Assembly (NCBI RefSeq): GCF_024585285.1
Contig: NZ_CP040755.1
Coordinates: 1,612,001 to 1,676,000 of the forward strand
Direction: 5' to 3'
Source: Colwellia sp. M166
GTDB lineage: Bacteria; Pseudomonadota; Gammaproteobacteria; Enterobacterales; Alteromonadaceae
DNA length: 64,000 nucleotides
Under the pieces are notes generated by a model. That model worked only from the letters and a program-made list of their open reading frames with translations, made no database searches and was not told the origin of the DNA. Both the position numbers and the translations under genes were made by a program. Below, piece by piece: positions 19,064 to 28,451 of this stretch; the first letter of the stretch is position 1, and every line of letters starts with the position of its first letter.

Positions 19064-20730
19064 GAGTTATAATTTCTCTGTTAGCTATTTTATTATCACT
19101 TAATAGCTACGCATTAACCAAAGTCAGTGCTAGCGTTGATAAAAACCCAGTAGTTGTCAACGAGTCGTTAATATTAACCGTGACCGCAGATGATGACGTT
19201 AACAGTAACGCATTAGATACTTCTGCCCTACTCGGTGACTTTATTGTTGGCAGAACATCGGTTAGCTCACAAACTAGCATGGTAAATTTTAATACCTCGC
19301 GCACCACAACTTGGACAACCGTATTAATACCGCGTAAGTCAGGTGAGTTGCTTATACCAGTATTTACTATTGACGGCATTCAAACCCAAGCTATCGCGAT
19401 TAAAGCACTCGAAGCCAGTCAATTACCGGCCTCTAGCCAACAAGATTTATTTATTACCACGCAAGCTTCAGCCACCGACATTTACGTTCAGCAACAAATA
19501 ACTCTGAAAGTAAAATTACATTTTGCCGCTGAGTTAAAAAGAGGTAGCTTAACCGAGCCAACCTTAGCTGGTGCAAACATTTTACAAATCGGTCAAGATA
19601 AAGAATCAGAAAACATTATTAATGGCAAACGTTACCGTATCATCGAGCGAGTTTATGCTATTAGCCCGCAACAAAGTGGCGAAGTAATCTTAAAATCACC
19701 GGTTTTTTCCGGAGAGATTATTGTACCTTCTTCAAGACGTTCAAACTTTTTAAGTTTCGCTGATACTAAGCCTGTCAGTGTTATTGGTGATGATATTGCT
19801 TTAACGATTAAAGCAATTCCGGCGCAAGTCAGTGGTCCATGGTTACCGAGTGAACTACTTGCCATGCATCAAGAATGGCAACCTGAACCCGCTCAATTTA
19901 AAGTTGGCGAGCCAATCACGCGAACTATTACATTAACCGCAGCAGGTCTATCAGAAGAACAATTACCTGAAATCACCATGACTATGCCACAAGGATTAAA
20001 AGTATACCCCGATCAAGCCGAGCTACACACAGGTCTTAATAATGAACGTTTAGTCAGCCAAAAAGTGGTTAACTTTGCTATCGTCGCTAGTAAAGCTGGT
20101 GAATATCAGTTACCAGAAATAACCATTAACTGGTGGAATACGATTACCAATAAAGCTGAGATTGCTAAAATTCCGGGGCAAAAAATCACTATATTACCTA
20201 ACGCTGATTTAGCGCCGAGCATCACAGCAAAACCGTTAAGCAATAACGCAACTCAATTGACAGCAGCGCCAGCACCACAAACGGTAATAGTTCAGCAAAA
20301 CAGTTTTTGGCAGTGGCTATTTCTCGCTTTATGGTTGCTGACCTCACTCGCTTGGTTTGTCTCAGCTAAATGGTCTTTTAAAGCGAAACAGAAGTTTGAT
20401 AATAAGAATACAGACGTTAATAGTGCATATCTTGCATTATTAGCGGCATGTAAACAAAATGATGGTGAGGCAGCATTAGCTAACTTACTGCCTTGGGCAC
20501 AATCACAGTCATCAGACAACAAAGACAAAGCCTCGTTAACGACCTTAGATTCTCTACACGGTTATTTTAACGACAAAGCCCTTTCTGAGGCTATCATTGC
20601 CTTACAACAAAGTTACTATGGTAAACAACCAAGCCCATGGGTAGGCCAAAGCTTACTTAACGCAGTACAAACTTTGCATAAAAAACATCATCATAAATCA
20701 TCAAGCACTAAGGTGACCATTAACCCATAA
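19057..20730 (+). CDS. batD: BatD-like membrane protein
   Basis: A 557-residue BatD (oxygen-tolerance) protein. It starts with a cleavable signal peptide (VIISLLAILLSLNSYA), continues with immunoglobulin-like beta domains (VSASVDKNPVVVNESLILTV at the start is the family hallmark) and has one membrane helix at about 418-437 (WQWLFLALWLLTSLAW) with a cytoplasmic tail. The start is GTG, overlapping the BatB/C stop by seven bases, with TAGGAG eleven bases upstream. Last gene of the MoxR operon. Confidence 0.86.
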   Translation: MVRVIISLLAILLSLNSYALTKVSASVDKNPVVVNESLILTVTADDDVNSNALDTSALLGDFIVGRTSVSSQTSMVNFNTSRTTTWTTVLIPRKSGELLIPVFTIDGIQTQAIAIKALEASQLPASSQQDLFITTQASATDIYVQQQITLKVKLHFAAELKRGSLTEPTLAGANILQIGQDKESENIINGKRYRIIERVYAISPQQSGEVILKSPVFSGEIIVPSSRRSNFLSFADTKPVSVIGDDIALTIKAIPAQVSGPWLPSELLAMHQEWQPEPAQFKVGEPITRTITLTAAGLSEEQLPEITMTMPQGLKVYPDQAELHTGLNNERLVSQKVVNFAIVASKAGEYQLPEITINWWNTITNKAEIAKIPGQKITILPNADLAPSITAKPLSNNATQLTAAPAPQTVIVQQNSFWQWLFLALWLLTSLAWFVSAKWSFKAKQKFDNKNTDVNSAYLALLAACKQNDGEAALANLLPWAQSQSSDNKDKASLTTLDSLHGYFNDKALSEAIIALQQSYYGKQPSPWVGQSLLNAVQTLHKKHHHKSSSTKVTINP

Positions 20731-20751
20731 GTAATTAAATCGTCACTCAAT

Positions 20752-20824
20752 GGGGAAAGAGAAATCAAACTATGCAGACAAAATGATGTTCCGTTTCAGT
20801 GAACATCATTGGTCTGCAATCCCC
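20752..20824. other. Long interrupted hairpin after the MoxR/Bat operon
   Basis: Nested pairing: GGGGA (20752-20756) with TCCCC (20820-20824), GCAGAC (20774-20779) with GTCTGC (20812-20817), and AATGATGTTC (20782-20791) with GAACATCATT (20801-20810), loop of 9. It lies 22 bp past batD and has no T-run, so it is not a classical terminator. It could be an mRNA 3'-end structure, a small palindromic repeat or an operator. Confidence 0.55.
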
Positions 20825-20896
20825 TTAGACAAAAGCCATTAAAATCTCCTCTGTCGACAACCCAAATCAAAAAAATATAAATCAGAATATAATTTC

Positions 20897-20944
20897 TGTT
20901 AACTATCAATTAGTAATTCACGCTATAGTTAACATATCTAAAAA
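20897..20944. promoter_or_regulatory. Perfect 10-bp inverted repeat upstream of the ECF sigma gene
   Basis: TGTTAACTAT (20897-20906) and its exact complement ATAGTTAACA (20935-20944), separated by 28 bp, ending 21 bp before the sigma factor start codon. The GTTAAC cores resemble a two-site operator. No regulator can be named. Confidence 0.4.
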
Positions 20945-20965
20945 TTTGCATCAGTGTGAAATAGA

Positions 20966-21508
20966 ATGACAAAGCCTCAGGTCTCTTACAACATGGCGAC
21001 AAAACAAGTTAGATACGAAGCACTCGTTAAAGCATTACATGCCGATTTATATCGGTATGGTTACTGGCTATGCCATGACAAGCATATTGCTGAAGACTTA
21101 GTGCAAGAAACATTTTTACGTGCATGGCGCGCGCTTGACTCATTGAAAGATGAAAAGGCAGCAAAGTCATGGTTAATTACGATTCTTCGCAGAGAAAATG
21201 CCCGCCGATTTGAGCGTAAGCGTTTTGAAATGAGCGAATATGAAGAGGCGACAATTACCGATGTAAAAGCAACGAGTAATGAACAAGAAATTGAAAACTA
21301 TTGGTTACGCGAAAAAATCGCTCAAATGCCGGAAGAGTACCGAGAGCCGCTAGTTTTACAGGTTATTGGAGGTTTCAGTGGTGAAGAAATCGCTAACATT
21401 TTGTCATTAAATAAAAATACCGTTATGACACGATTATTTCGTGCTCGCAATCAATTAAAAGAGGCCGTAGACGACGAGCCAAAATTAAGAGGTCTACACA
21501 ATGGATGA
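20966..21508 (+). CDS. ECF-type sigma-70 family RNA polymerase sigma factor
   Basis: A 180-residue extracytoplasmic-function sigma factor containing only regions 2 and 4. Region 2 is about 25-92 (AEDLVQETFLRAWRALDSL is 2.2) and region 4 about 125-175 (LVLQVIGGFSGEEIANILSLNKNTVMTRLFRAR, the -35-binding helix-turn-helix). It directs polymerase to a stress regulon not identifiable here. Its end overlaps the next gene by eight bases, the usual arrangement with an anti-sigma factor. A second ATG at codon 10 lacks a ribosome site. Confidence 0.9.
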   Translation: MTKPQVSYNMATKQVRYEALVKALHADLYRYGYWLCHDKHIAEDLVQETFLRAWRALDSLKDEKAAKSWLITILRRENARRFERKRFEMSEYEEATITDVKATSNEQEIENYWLREKIAQMPEEYREPLVLQVIGGFSGEEIANILSLNKNTVMTRLFRARNQLKEAVDDEPKLRGLHNG

Positions 21509-22214
21509 TTTGCAATTTAGACGTAGCATATTAGCAGATCCAAAAAGTCGTGATGATGCAACAAATGAAGCCATCAAAAACGACGCAGCGAAACAAAAGT
21601 TTGCACACGATGTTTCTGCATTAGATGATAAAATTGCGCAAGCAATGAACATTCCCGTACCTGATGGTTTATACGATAATTTAATCTTACGCCAAACAAT
21701 GGCCAGCCATCAGCAGCAAAAAAGAACAACACGTGTACGTTTAGCGATGGCAGCTTCTGTGGCATTTGTTATGGGCTTAACCGTTAACTTTATGATGTTT
21801 TCTAGCACCTATAAAAATTTAGGTGACTATGCCATTGCTCATGTTAATCATGAAGCCGCTCATTTTTCAAACGATGCTCAGCCAACAGTAACATTGGCGT
21901 CATTAAACGAAAAAATGGCCAAATTTAAGGGCAGTTTTAGTAGTACCTTAGGTAAGCTAATGTTTGCTGATTATTGCCGTTTTGATGGCAGTATGAGCCT
22001 GCATTTAGTGTTTCAAGGCCAATCAAGTCCGGTCAATATTTTCATTTTGCCTGATGATAAAGATATTAAATTCATTGCTGATTTTGCCAACGACAAGTTA
22101 CAAGGTCAGTCTTCGAACTTTAATCATTCTAATATCGTTGTTGTTGGTGATAAGAATGAACCGATACAGCAGTGGCAAGAACGCGTTAAGCAAAATATTA
22201 CTTGGTCAATTTAG
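21501..22214 (+). CDS. DUF3379-type membrane anti-sigma factor (predicted)
   Basis: A 237-residue protein with an acidic cytoplasmic N-terminal half (about 1-75), one membrane helix (about 80-102, VRLAMAASVAFVMGLTVNFMM) and a periplasmic C-terminal domain. This is the layout of the DUF3379 proteins that follow ECF sigma genes in Shewanella and Colwellia. Position and overlap with the sigma gene suggest it sequesters that sigma factor at the membrane. The N-terminal segment FRRSILADPKSRDDA is typical of the family. Confidence 0.78.
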   Translation: MDDLQFRRSILADPKSRDDATNEAIKNDAAKQKFAHDVSALDDKIAQAMNIPVPDGLYDNLILRQTMASHQQQKRTTRVRLAMAASVAFVMGLTVNFMMFSSTYKNLGDYAIAHVNHEAAHFSNDAQPTVTLASLNEKMAKFKGSFSSTLGKLMFADYCRFDGSMSLHLVFQGQSSPVNIFILPDDKDIKFIADFANDKLQGQSSNFNHSNIVVVGDKNEPIQQWQERVKQNITWSI

Positions 22215-22248
22215 ACTAATTAGCATCAAATCCTGTGCATTATTTATT

Positions 22249-22355
22249 CTCCCTGTGACTATCACACAGGGAGAATTCAAAGAAGGCTAAAGGAAAAAAA
22301 ACCCTTCTTTTACTTTCTTTCCTCCCTGTGAAAATAAAAAATATTGCACAAGGAG
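22249..22355. repeat. Duplicated CTCCCTGTG hairpins
   Basis: CTCCCTGTG (22249-22257), 7-base loop, CACAGGGAG (22265-22273). A second, imperfect copy has CTCCCTGTG (22322-22330) with CACAAGGAG (22347-22355). Between them AGAAGG (22281) pairs with CCTTCT (22303), followed by a pyrimidine run. Together with the next hairpin this makes a strong 3' end zone after the anti-sigma gene. Confidence 0.55.
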
Positions 22356-22384
22356 AAGCCAAAGAGAAAATCAAAAGCACTAAA

Positions 22385-22425
22385 AAAGTCGTTAATGATT
22401 TCATTAACGACTTTGTTTATTTTTC
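22385..22425. terminator. Bidirectional terminator between the anti-sigma gene and putP
   Basis: A 14-bp perfect stem, AAAGTCGTTAATGA with TCATTAACGACTTT, loop TT, flanked by A-rich sequence on the left and GTTTATTTTT on the right. It should serve both convergent genes. Confidence 0.8.
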
Positions 22426-22504
22426 AAAAATGCTGTACAGCTTATGATGACAGCAACCGAAGTTATATTTTCGATTGGTTTTTATATTTACTCATGCTTG
22501 TTCG

Positions 22505-23989
22505 CTAATGTTTAGCAGCAACCTGATCAAACACAGCCTCTAGTTCTGGTTGCTCTTTCGGTGTTAATCGGCTCACTACCACAATAGCAATACTTGCCAT
22601 AATAAAACCAGGTACTATCTCATACATCACCGAGCTCAAAGACTCGCCATTAATTGTTATTGGCGCATATATCCACACTAATACAGTAAAGGCTCCGGTT
22701 AACATACCGGCTAATGCACCGTGTCTGTTCATCTTCTTCCAGTACAAACTCATAATAACCAATGGACCAAACGCCGCACCAAAACCGGCCCAAGCATTGC
22801 TGACTAAGGTTAAAATTGAGCTGTTTCGATCATAAGCAAGAAACACAGCCACAAGCGCAACTAAAGCGACAGATAAGCGACCAACGAATACTAATTGTTT
22901 TTCACTGGCATTTTTGTTCAAAAACGCTTGGTAAAAGTCACCAGTTAATGAACTCGAGGTCACCAATAATTGCGAGGAAATCGTACTCATAATTGCCGCT
23001 AATATCGCTGCCAATAAGAAGCCAGCAATAAGTGGATGAAAAAGCACTTGTCCCAATAAAATAAATATCGTCTCTGAATCATCGATTTTCATCCCGGTTT
23101 TCGCTACATAAGCCACGCCAGCAAAACCGGTAGCCATAGCGCCAAACAAAGATACTATCATCCAGCTCATGCCTATTCTTCTTGCTTTTGGCAAGTCATC
23201 AACAGAACGAATAGCCATAAAACGAACAATAATATGCGGCTGGCCAAAGTAACCCAAACCCCACGCCAAAGCAGAAATGATCGCAATAATACTCACACCA
23301 CTAAATAAGTTCAAAAACTCAGGGTTTATCTGCTCAATCGTATCTAGCATAGTTGCAGTGCCGCCAACGTTGGTAACAGCAACAATAGGGACTAAAACAA
23401 GGGCGAGAAACATAATACAGCCTTGAACAAAGTCAGTTAAGCTCACCGCTAAAAAGCCACCAAACAACGTATAAAGCACCACCACACCAGCAGTAATATA
23501 CAAACCAACTTCATAGCTTAAACCAAACGAGCTTTCAAAGAGTTTACCGCCAGCAACAATGCCTGACGACGTGTATAAGGTAAAAAATAGAATAATGACA
23601 ACAGAGGAAGTAATTCGCAATGCACGGGATTTATCAGCAAAACGATTTTCAAAAAAATCAGGCAGAGTAATAGAATCATTTGCCAGTTCAGTATAGGTTC
23701 TTAACCTTGGCGCGACAATAAGGTAGTTTAAATATGCCCCCAAGATCAAACCAAAAGAGATCCAAGCACTACTTAACCCCACAGCAAACATTAGTCCTGG
23801 CACCCCCATAAGCATCCAACCGCTCATATCCGAGGCGCCAGCAGAAAGCGCTGTTACCCCTGGGCCCAAACTACGTCCTCCTAACATAAAGCCAGAAACA
23901 TCACTGGTTGACTTTCTATAGGCGTATATACCTATTCCTAACATAACAATAAAATAAAGTGCCAATGAAATCATTGTTCCTACTGCCAT
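22505..23989 (-). CDS. putP: Sodium/proline symporter PutP
   Basis: Sodium:solute symporter family (SLC5) protein of 494 residues, the usual PutP length, with about 13 membrane helices. The N-terminal ASDMSGWMLMGVPG segment and the GFGAAFGPLV stretch match PutP and carry sodium- and proline-binding residues. It imports proline with Na+, useful to a marine bacterium as nutrient or compatible solute. It is monocistronic; no putA is seen beside it. Its start at 23989 has GGAGGT upstream. Confidence 0.92.
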   Translation of the reverse strand: MAVGTMISLALYFIVMLGIGIYAYRKSTSDVSGFMLGGRSLGPGVTALSAGASDMSGWMLMGVPGLMFAVGLSSAWISFGLILGAYLNYLIVAPRLRTYTELANDSITLPDFFENRFADKSRALRITSSVVIILFFTLYTSSGIVAGGKLFESSFGLSYEVGLYITAGVVVLYTLFGGFLAVSLTDFVQGCIMFLALVLVPIVAVTNVGGTATMLDTIEQINPEFLNLFSGVSIIAIISALAWGLGYFGQPHIIVRFMAIRSVDDLPKARRIGMSWMIVSLFGAMATGFAGVAYVAKTGMKIDDSETIFILLGQVLFHPLIAGFLLAAILAAIMSTISSQLLVTSSSLTGDFYQAFLNKNASEKQLVFVGRLSVALVALVAVFLAYDRNSSILTLVSNAWAGFGAAFGPLVIMSLYWKKMNRHGALAGMLTGAFTVLVWIYAPITINGESLSSVMYEIVPGFIMASIAIVVVSRLTPKEQPELEAVFDQVAAKH

Positions 23990-24526
23990 TTAACCTCCAA
24001 AAAAATTAGACTAATCAGACTGATTTATTGTGCAACCTAACATGTTAATGACGAGCATAGAACAAGTAAAATTTGTTAAACATCGTTATTTCATACTAAA
24101 TTTAATTTTCGTCATCACCCGTTTACCACTGGGTGAATAAAAGAAGAGCTCTGAACTTTATCGCTAGTGTTACTGCGTTTGATATAAAAAAGCATTATTT
24201 GCTATTTTATCAACCAAAATCGTAGACAAATTAAAACTCAAATTGAAGCTTTACACCCTCTACTATAAAATTCTACTCTCGTTAGCTGCCAACAATAAAT
24301 TGTTTGTCTGCCATTGATTTGTTCAAAAAAAAAGCACATTGCTATTCAATTAAACATGAACCGGAACATTATGTTAAGTAAATGGTTAATTACCATGCTT
24401 TTTCATAAGTGTTCCCATTTATTTGTGTTATAAATAAGATTGTAACGAGTAAATTACTTTTACTGGTTGATAATAACAATAATAATAAGTTTATGTATTA
24501 TAAAATCAGATTAATCGGGAATTTGT
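23990..24526. other. 537-bp intergenic region between putP and the EAL-HDOD gene
   Basis: AT-rich divergent promoter region without a convincing gene. TCACCC (24115-24120) pairs with GGGTGA (24131-24136) over a 10-base loop. Long A/T tracts and TAATAA runs precede the gene at 24527. No clear operator or small RNA was recognised. Confidence 0.5.
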
Positions 24527-25747
24527 ATGTATTTCTACGCTGCTAGGCAACCTATTTTAGATAAAGAAAAAAAGCTCTTTGCCTATGAACTATTGTTTCG
24601 TGACAGTATCGATAATATTTTTCCCGACATTGACGCTGACGAAGCAACCACTAAAATGATCGAAGCGAGTAACTTTAATCTAGGCATCAGTGAATTTACC
24701 GGCAATAAGCCAGCTTTCATTAATTTCACCTTAGCAACACTGCTCAAAGGGTACCCAGAAACCCTGACACCTGAAGAAGTTGTTGTCGAAATTTTGGAAA
24801 CAGTAAAACCAGGTAAAAAGCTATTAGCAATCTGTAAGAATTTACATGACAAAGGTTATACCATAGCCTTAGATGATTATATTCATCAAGCTGTTTGGCA
24901 ACACTTTTATCCGTTTATTCACATTATTAAAATCGACTGGCAAGTCACGTCCTTAGAAACTATAAAAGCAGTAAAATTTGCTATTAAAAATTTCCCTCAT
25001 ATCAAATTGCTAGCGGAAAAGGTCGAAACTTATGAAGAATATAACCAAGCATTAGCGTTAGATTTTGAGCTCTTTCAAGGTTTCTTTTTTGCAAAACCAG
25101 AAATGGTAAAAACTAAAAGCCTATCCCCATCACAAATGGCAATGGCAGAATTGCTTTATGAAACATCAAAAAAAGATCTAGACCTCGCAAGTATCACCTC
25201 AGTTTTTGAGCGTGACGTAACCTTATCGTATAAATTATTGCGTTACGCAAACTCAGCAATTTTCAAACGACGCAATGAAATAGCAACCATTAAGCAAGCA
25301 TTGGTTACACTAGGCTCAGGGGAATTAAAACGCTTTTTGGGCTTAATGTTTGCGTCTAATATTAATCCGGATAAGCCATCAGAGCTTATCAACGCAGCCA
25401 TGGTACGTGCAAAATTTTGTGAACTAATGGCCAGTGATGTTAAACCGCCAATAGATAATTCTATCGCATTTTTAACCGGTTTATTGTCATTAATTGACGC
25501 CATTGTTGATGAAGAGCTAGCAAGTATTCTCTCGAAGTTGCCTTTAGCACAAGAAATAAAAGACAGCTTGTTAACGCGTAAAGGCTCAATGGCGGCACTC
25601 ATTATGCTATTAGAGTTTATTGAGCGAGCAGAGTGGTCAAAAACCACCACGGTTATAGAAACCCTTGGCTTAGAAAAAGCTAAGGTCATAAAAAATTACA
25701 ATGAAGCTATTGCTTGGGCTGATGAACAATCAAGCACTAAAAGCTAA
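24527..25747 (+). CDS. EAL-HDOD signalling protein with degenerate EAL domain (CdgJ/YuxH-like)
   Basis: A 406-residue protein with an EAL-like domain (about 1-200) and an HDOD domain (about 205-395). The EAL signature is replaced by YELLFRDS, the DDFGTG motif is reduced to LDDY, and EGVE is LAEKVE, so phosphodiesterase activity is unlikely. Such proteins (CdgJ in Vibrio) act as regulators of motility and surface behaviour through interactions. Transcribed alone, with a palindrome at its 3' end. Confidence 0.87.
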   Translation: MYFYAARQPILDKEKKLFAYELLFRDSIDNIFPDIDADEATTKMIEASNFNLGISEFTGNKPAFINFTLATLLKGYPETLTPEEVVVEILETVKPGKKLLAICKNLHDKGYTIALDDYIHQAVWQHFYPFIHIIKIDWQVTSLETIKAVKFAIKNFPHIKLLAEKVETYEEYNQALALDFELFQGFFFAKPEMVKTKSLSPSQMAMAELLYETSKKDLDLASITSVFERDVTLSYKLLRYANSAIFKRRNEIATIKQALVTLGSGELKRFLGLMFASNINPDKPSELINAAMVRAKFCELMASDVKPPIDNSIAFLTGLLSLIDAIVDEELASILSKLPLAQEIKDSLLTRKGSMAALIMLLEFIERAEWSKTTTVIETLGLEKAKVIKNYNEAIAWADEQSSTKS

Positions 25748-25780
25748 TAGTAACTATCGGCTTGGGTATTACTAAAACCA

Positions 25781-25814
25781 AAATATAAAGCCTAGGATAT
25801 TCTAAGCTTTATAT
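25781..25814. terminator. Palindrome between convergent EAL-HDOD and rmlB genes
   Basis: AATATAAAGC (25781-25790) and GCTTTATATT (25805-25814) pair perfectly over a 14-base loop. There is no T-run, but the position between convergent stop codons suggests a bidirectional terminator. Confidence 0.55.
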
Positions 25815-25831
25815 TAGGGGAGCGGTAAGCA

Positions 25832-26932
25832 TTACGAATATTGTTCAGCAATCCAATTTTGATATGAGCCATCCATCACACTTTGCCACCATGCTTCATT
25901 GTTCAAATACCAAGCCACCGTTTTAGCAATACCGCTATCAAATGACTCTTTCGGCTGATAACCCAACTCATTATTGGTTTTAGTCGCGTCAATAGCATAA
26001 CGGCGATCGTGGCCAAGTCGGTCTTTAACATAACTAATCAGTGATTCAGTGTTTTGCGCCATCGCCGCTTTAGCCGCGGGAAAACGAGTAGCTAAAGCTT
26101 TGTTTTTTACAAACTCTTGTTCAACCAATTTTGAAATGGTCTTAACAATATCAATATTGGCCCATTCATTATCACCACCAATATTATAGTTTTCGCCAAT
26201 GCGACCATTTTGTAATACTAAATCAATACCATAAGCGTGGTCTTCTACATATAACCAATCACGTATTTGCTGACCATCACCGTATATTGGTAAGGCTTTA
26301 TCATGCAAAATATTAGTAATAACCAATGGAATTAATTTCTCTGGAAAATGAAACGGGCCGTAGTTGTTTGAGCAGTTACTAGTCGTCACATTTAAACCAT
26401 AAGTATGATGATAAGCACGTACTAAATGGTCACTAGCCGCTTTACTGGCAGAATAAGGTGAATTAGGCGCATAAGCAGTATCTTCGGTAAAAGCAGGATC
26501 GGTAGCTGATAACGTACCGTACACTTCATCCGTTGAAACATGATGAAAACGATGTCCTTCAAGCACACTTTCACCATCTAGCCAGACTTTTTTTGCCGCT
26601 TTCAGCAAACTATAGGTACCGATAATATTAGTTTCAATAAAGGCATCAGGTCCAGTAATTGAGCGGTCTACATGTGATTCAGCAGCAAAGTGCACTAAGG
26701 TATCAATACTGTATTCAAGTAATAATGTTTCAATTAATGCTTGCTCACAAATATTACCATGGACAAAAGTAAAGTTAGTTTTATCTTTTACATTGTCTAA
26801 GTTAGCAATGTTACCCGCATAGGTCAGTGCATCAAGCACCACCACTTGGTCACTTGGATATTTAGCCATCCAATAATGCACAAAGTTAGCGCCAATAAAA
26901 CCCGCCCCACCCGTAACTAATAATTTTTTCAT
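25832..26932 (-). CDS. rmlB: dTDP-glucose 4,6-dehydratase, copy 1
   Basis: A 366-residue RmlB converting dTDP-glucose to dTDP-4-keto-6-deoxyglucose. NAD-binding GGAGFIGANFV, catalytic STDEVYG, YSASKAASD (Tyr-x3-Lys) and YGPFHFPEK are present. It is the last gene of rmlA-C-D-B copy 1. Direct comparison with copy 2 (42243-43343) shows about 22 differences in 366 residues, so the pair are recent paralogues or homogenised by recombination. Confidence 0.96.
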   Translation of the reverse strand: MKKLLVTGGAGFIGANFVHYWMAKYPSDQVVVLDALTYAGNIANLDNVKDKTNFTFVHGNICEQALIETLLLEYSIDTLVHFAAESHVDRSITGPDAFIETNIIGTYSLLKAAKKVWLDGESVLEGHRFHHVSTDEVYGTLSATDPAFTEDTAYAPNSPYSASKAASDHLVRAYHHTYGLNVTTSNCSNNYGPFHFPEKLIPLVITNILHDKALPIYGDGQQIRDWLYVEDHAYGIDLVLQNGRIGENYNIGGDNEWANIDIVKTISKLVEQEFVKNKALATRFPAAKAAMAQNTESLISYVKDRLGHDRRYAIDATKTNNELGYQPKESFDSGIAKTVAWYLNNEAWWQSVMDGSYQNWIAEQYS

Positions 26933-26971
26933 AATAATCTCTAATTAATAAACTTGGCTAACTCGGCTTTA

Positions 26972-27850
26972 CTAGGCTTCACGTTCGGCCTTTAACGCTA
27001 TCATCATAACTCTTAATTGTGTTTGCCAATGCATTAACGAAAGCTCCGGTAAGGCATTAACTAGGCTAGACTTATCTAGCACACTATAAGGTGGACGTTT
27101 AGCGGCTGTAGGGTATTGCGCAGTAGTTATCGGCTTAAGGGGTATTTTTGTATCCAACAAGCCAAGCTCTAAAGCAATATTCTGAATAGCTACAGCAAAG
27201 TCAAACCAGCTAGCAACACCGGTATCAGTATAATGATGAATACCAGTAACTTGCTGAGCTATACTAGCAATACAGGCTTTTGCTAAGCCTTGAGCATAAG
27301 TGGGCGTGCCAATTTGGTCACTGATAACACCCAAATCGGGTTTAGTCGCCATTAAATTCAGCATAGTTTTTACAAAGTTATTGCCATGCGTTGAATATAC
27401 CCAAGATGTGCGAACAATAGTGCTATGTTTGGGGTAAATATCGGCAATTAACTGCTCTCCTTGCGCTTTACTCGCACCATAAACACCTAATGGATTTATT
27501 TCATCACTGGGTAAATAGGGTGAGCCTTTGTCACCATGAAAAACAAAATCGGTTGAAATATGCACAAATGGCACAGCTAAGCACTTACATGCTTGCGCTA
27601 AGTGCCCGACCGCTTCCGTATTTAATAAGTAGGCGTTTTCTCTATCACTTTCAGCTTTATCTACCGCGGTATAAGCAGAGGCATTAATAACAGCAGTAGC
27701 TTTGTGCTGTTTTAACGTCTTAACTAATGCAGCAACATCTTGTAAGTCAATATCATCGCGTCCAAGGCATACAACAGCTTGTGAAGGTGTCGACAGCTGA
27801 GCTAATTCCCAAGCAAGTTGACCAGATTTACCAATAACGATTATTGTCAT
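26972..27850 (-). CDS. rmlD: dTDP-4-dehydrorhamnose reductase, copy 1
   Basis: About 292 residues. RmlD reduces dTDP-4-keto-L-rhamnose to dTDP-L-rhamnose with NAD(P)H. Shows VIGKSGQLAWEL at the nucleotide-binding loop, NASAYTAVDKAE and YGASKAQGE. Start chosen at 27850 (MTIIVIGKSG), matching copy 2; seven more in-frame codons upstream are possible. Lies 39 bp before rmlB. Confidence 0.94.
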   Translation of the reverse strand: MTIIVIGKSGQLAWELAQLSTPSQAVVCLGRDDIDLQDVAALVKTLKQHKATAVINASAYTAVDKAESDRENAYLLNTEAVGHLAQACKCLAVPFVHISTDFVFHGDKGSPYLPSDEINPLGVYGASKAQGEQLIADIYPKHSTIVRTSWVYSTHGNNFVKTMLNLMATKPDLGVISDQIGTPTYAQGLAKACIASIAQQVTGIHHYTDTGVASWFDFAVAIQNIALELGLLDTKIPLKPITTAQYPTAAKRPPYSVLDKSSLVNALPELSLMHWQTQLRVMMIALKAEREA

Positions 27851-27905
27851 TTTCTTATTATCTATCATCATTTATCTATTATCTATTTATTGATAAAGCA
27901 GAGCA

Positions 27906-28451
27906 CTAGAACGTAGGCGCATCTTTGAATAACAGGCCCACTTCATCTTTTGCTGATAATGAAGGTTTTTTGCCGTCAACTAAAGGCCACTGAATATTTA
28001 ACGCCGGATCATTCCATAATAATGACACTTCATGCTCAGGCGCATAATAATCAGTACATTTATAAACAAACTCTGCCGACTCACTCATGACATAGAAACC
28101 ATGCGCAAAACCTTCAGGCACCCATAACTGACGTTTATTCTCACCAGAAAGTACCACGCCAACATGTTGGCCATAAGTAGGTGATGATTGGCGCATATCA
28201 ACGGCCACATCATAAACTTCGCCAGAAGTTACACGAACTAATTTACCTTGGGTGTTTTTCAATTGATAATGCAAACCACGTAAAATACCATGACTTGATT
28301 TACTGTGATTATCTTGCACAAAGCTATACTCTGCACAGTGACTAGTGAATTCATCAACGCGAAAGGTTTCCATAAAAAAACCACGTTCATCACCAAATAC
28401 ATTCGGCTCGATTATTTTAACATCCTCAATAGCGGTATCAATGTATTGCAT
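27906..28451 (-). CDS. rmlC: dTDP-4-dehydrorhamnose 3,5-epimerase, copy 1
   Basis: A 181-residue cupin epimerase. Conserved QDNHSKSSHGILRGLHYQ (catalytic His), VRVTSGEVYDVAVDMR and LWVPEGFAHGFYV. The ATG at 28451 overlaps the rmlA stop by one base (TGATG), so rmlA and rmlC are translationally coupled here. In copy 2 the same junction is split by about 210 bp of repeats. Confidence 0.95.
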   Translation of the reverse strand: MQYIDTAIEDVKIIEPNVFGDERGFFMETFRVDEFTSHCAEYSFVQDNHSKSSHGILRGLHYQLKNTQGKLVRVTSGEVYDVAVDMRQSSPTYGQHVGVVLSGENKRQLWVPEGFAHGFYVMSESAEFVYKCTDYYAPEHEVSLLWNDPALNIQWPLVDGKKPSLSAKDEVGLLFKDAPTF

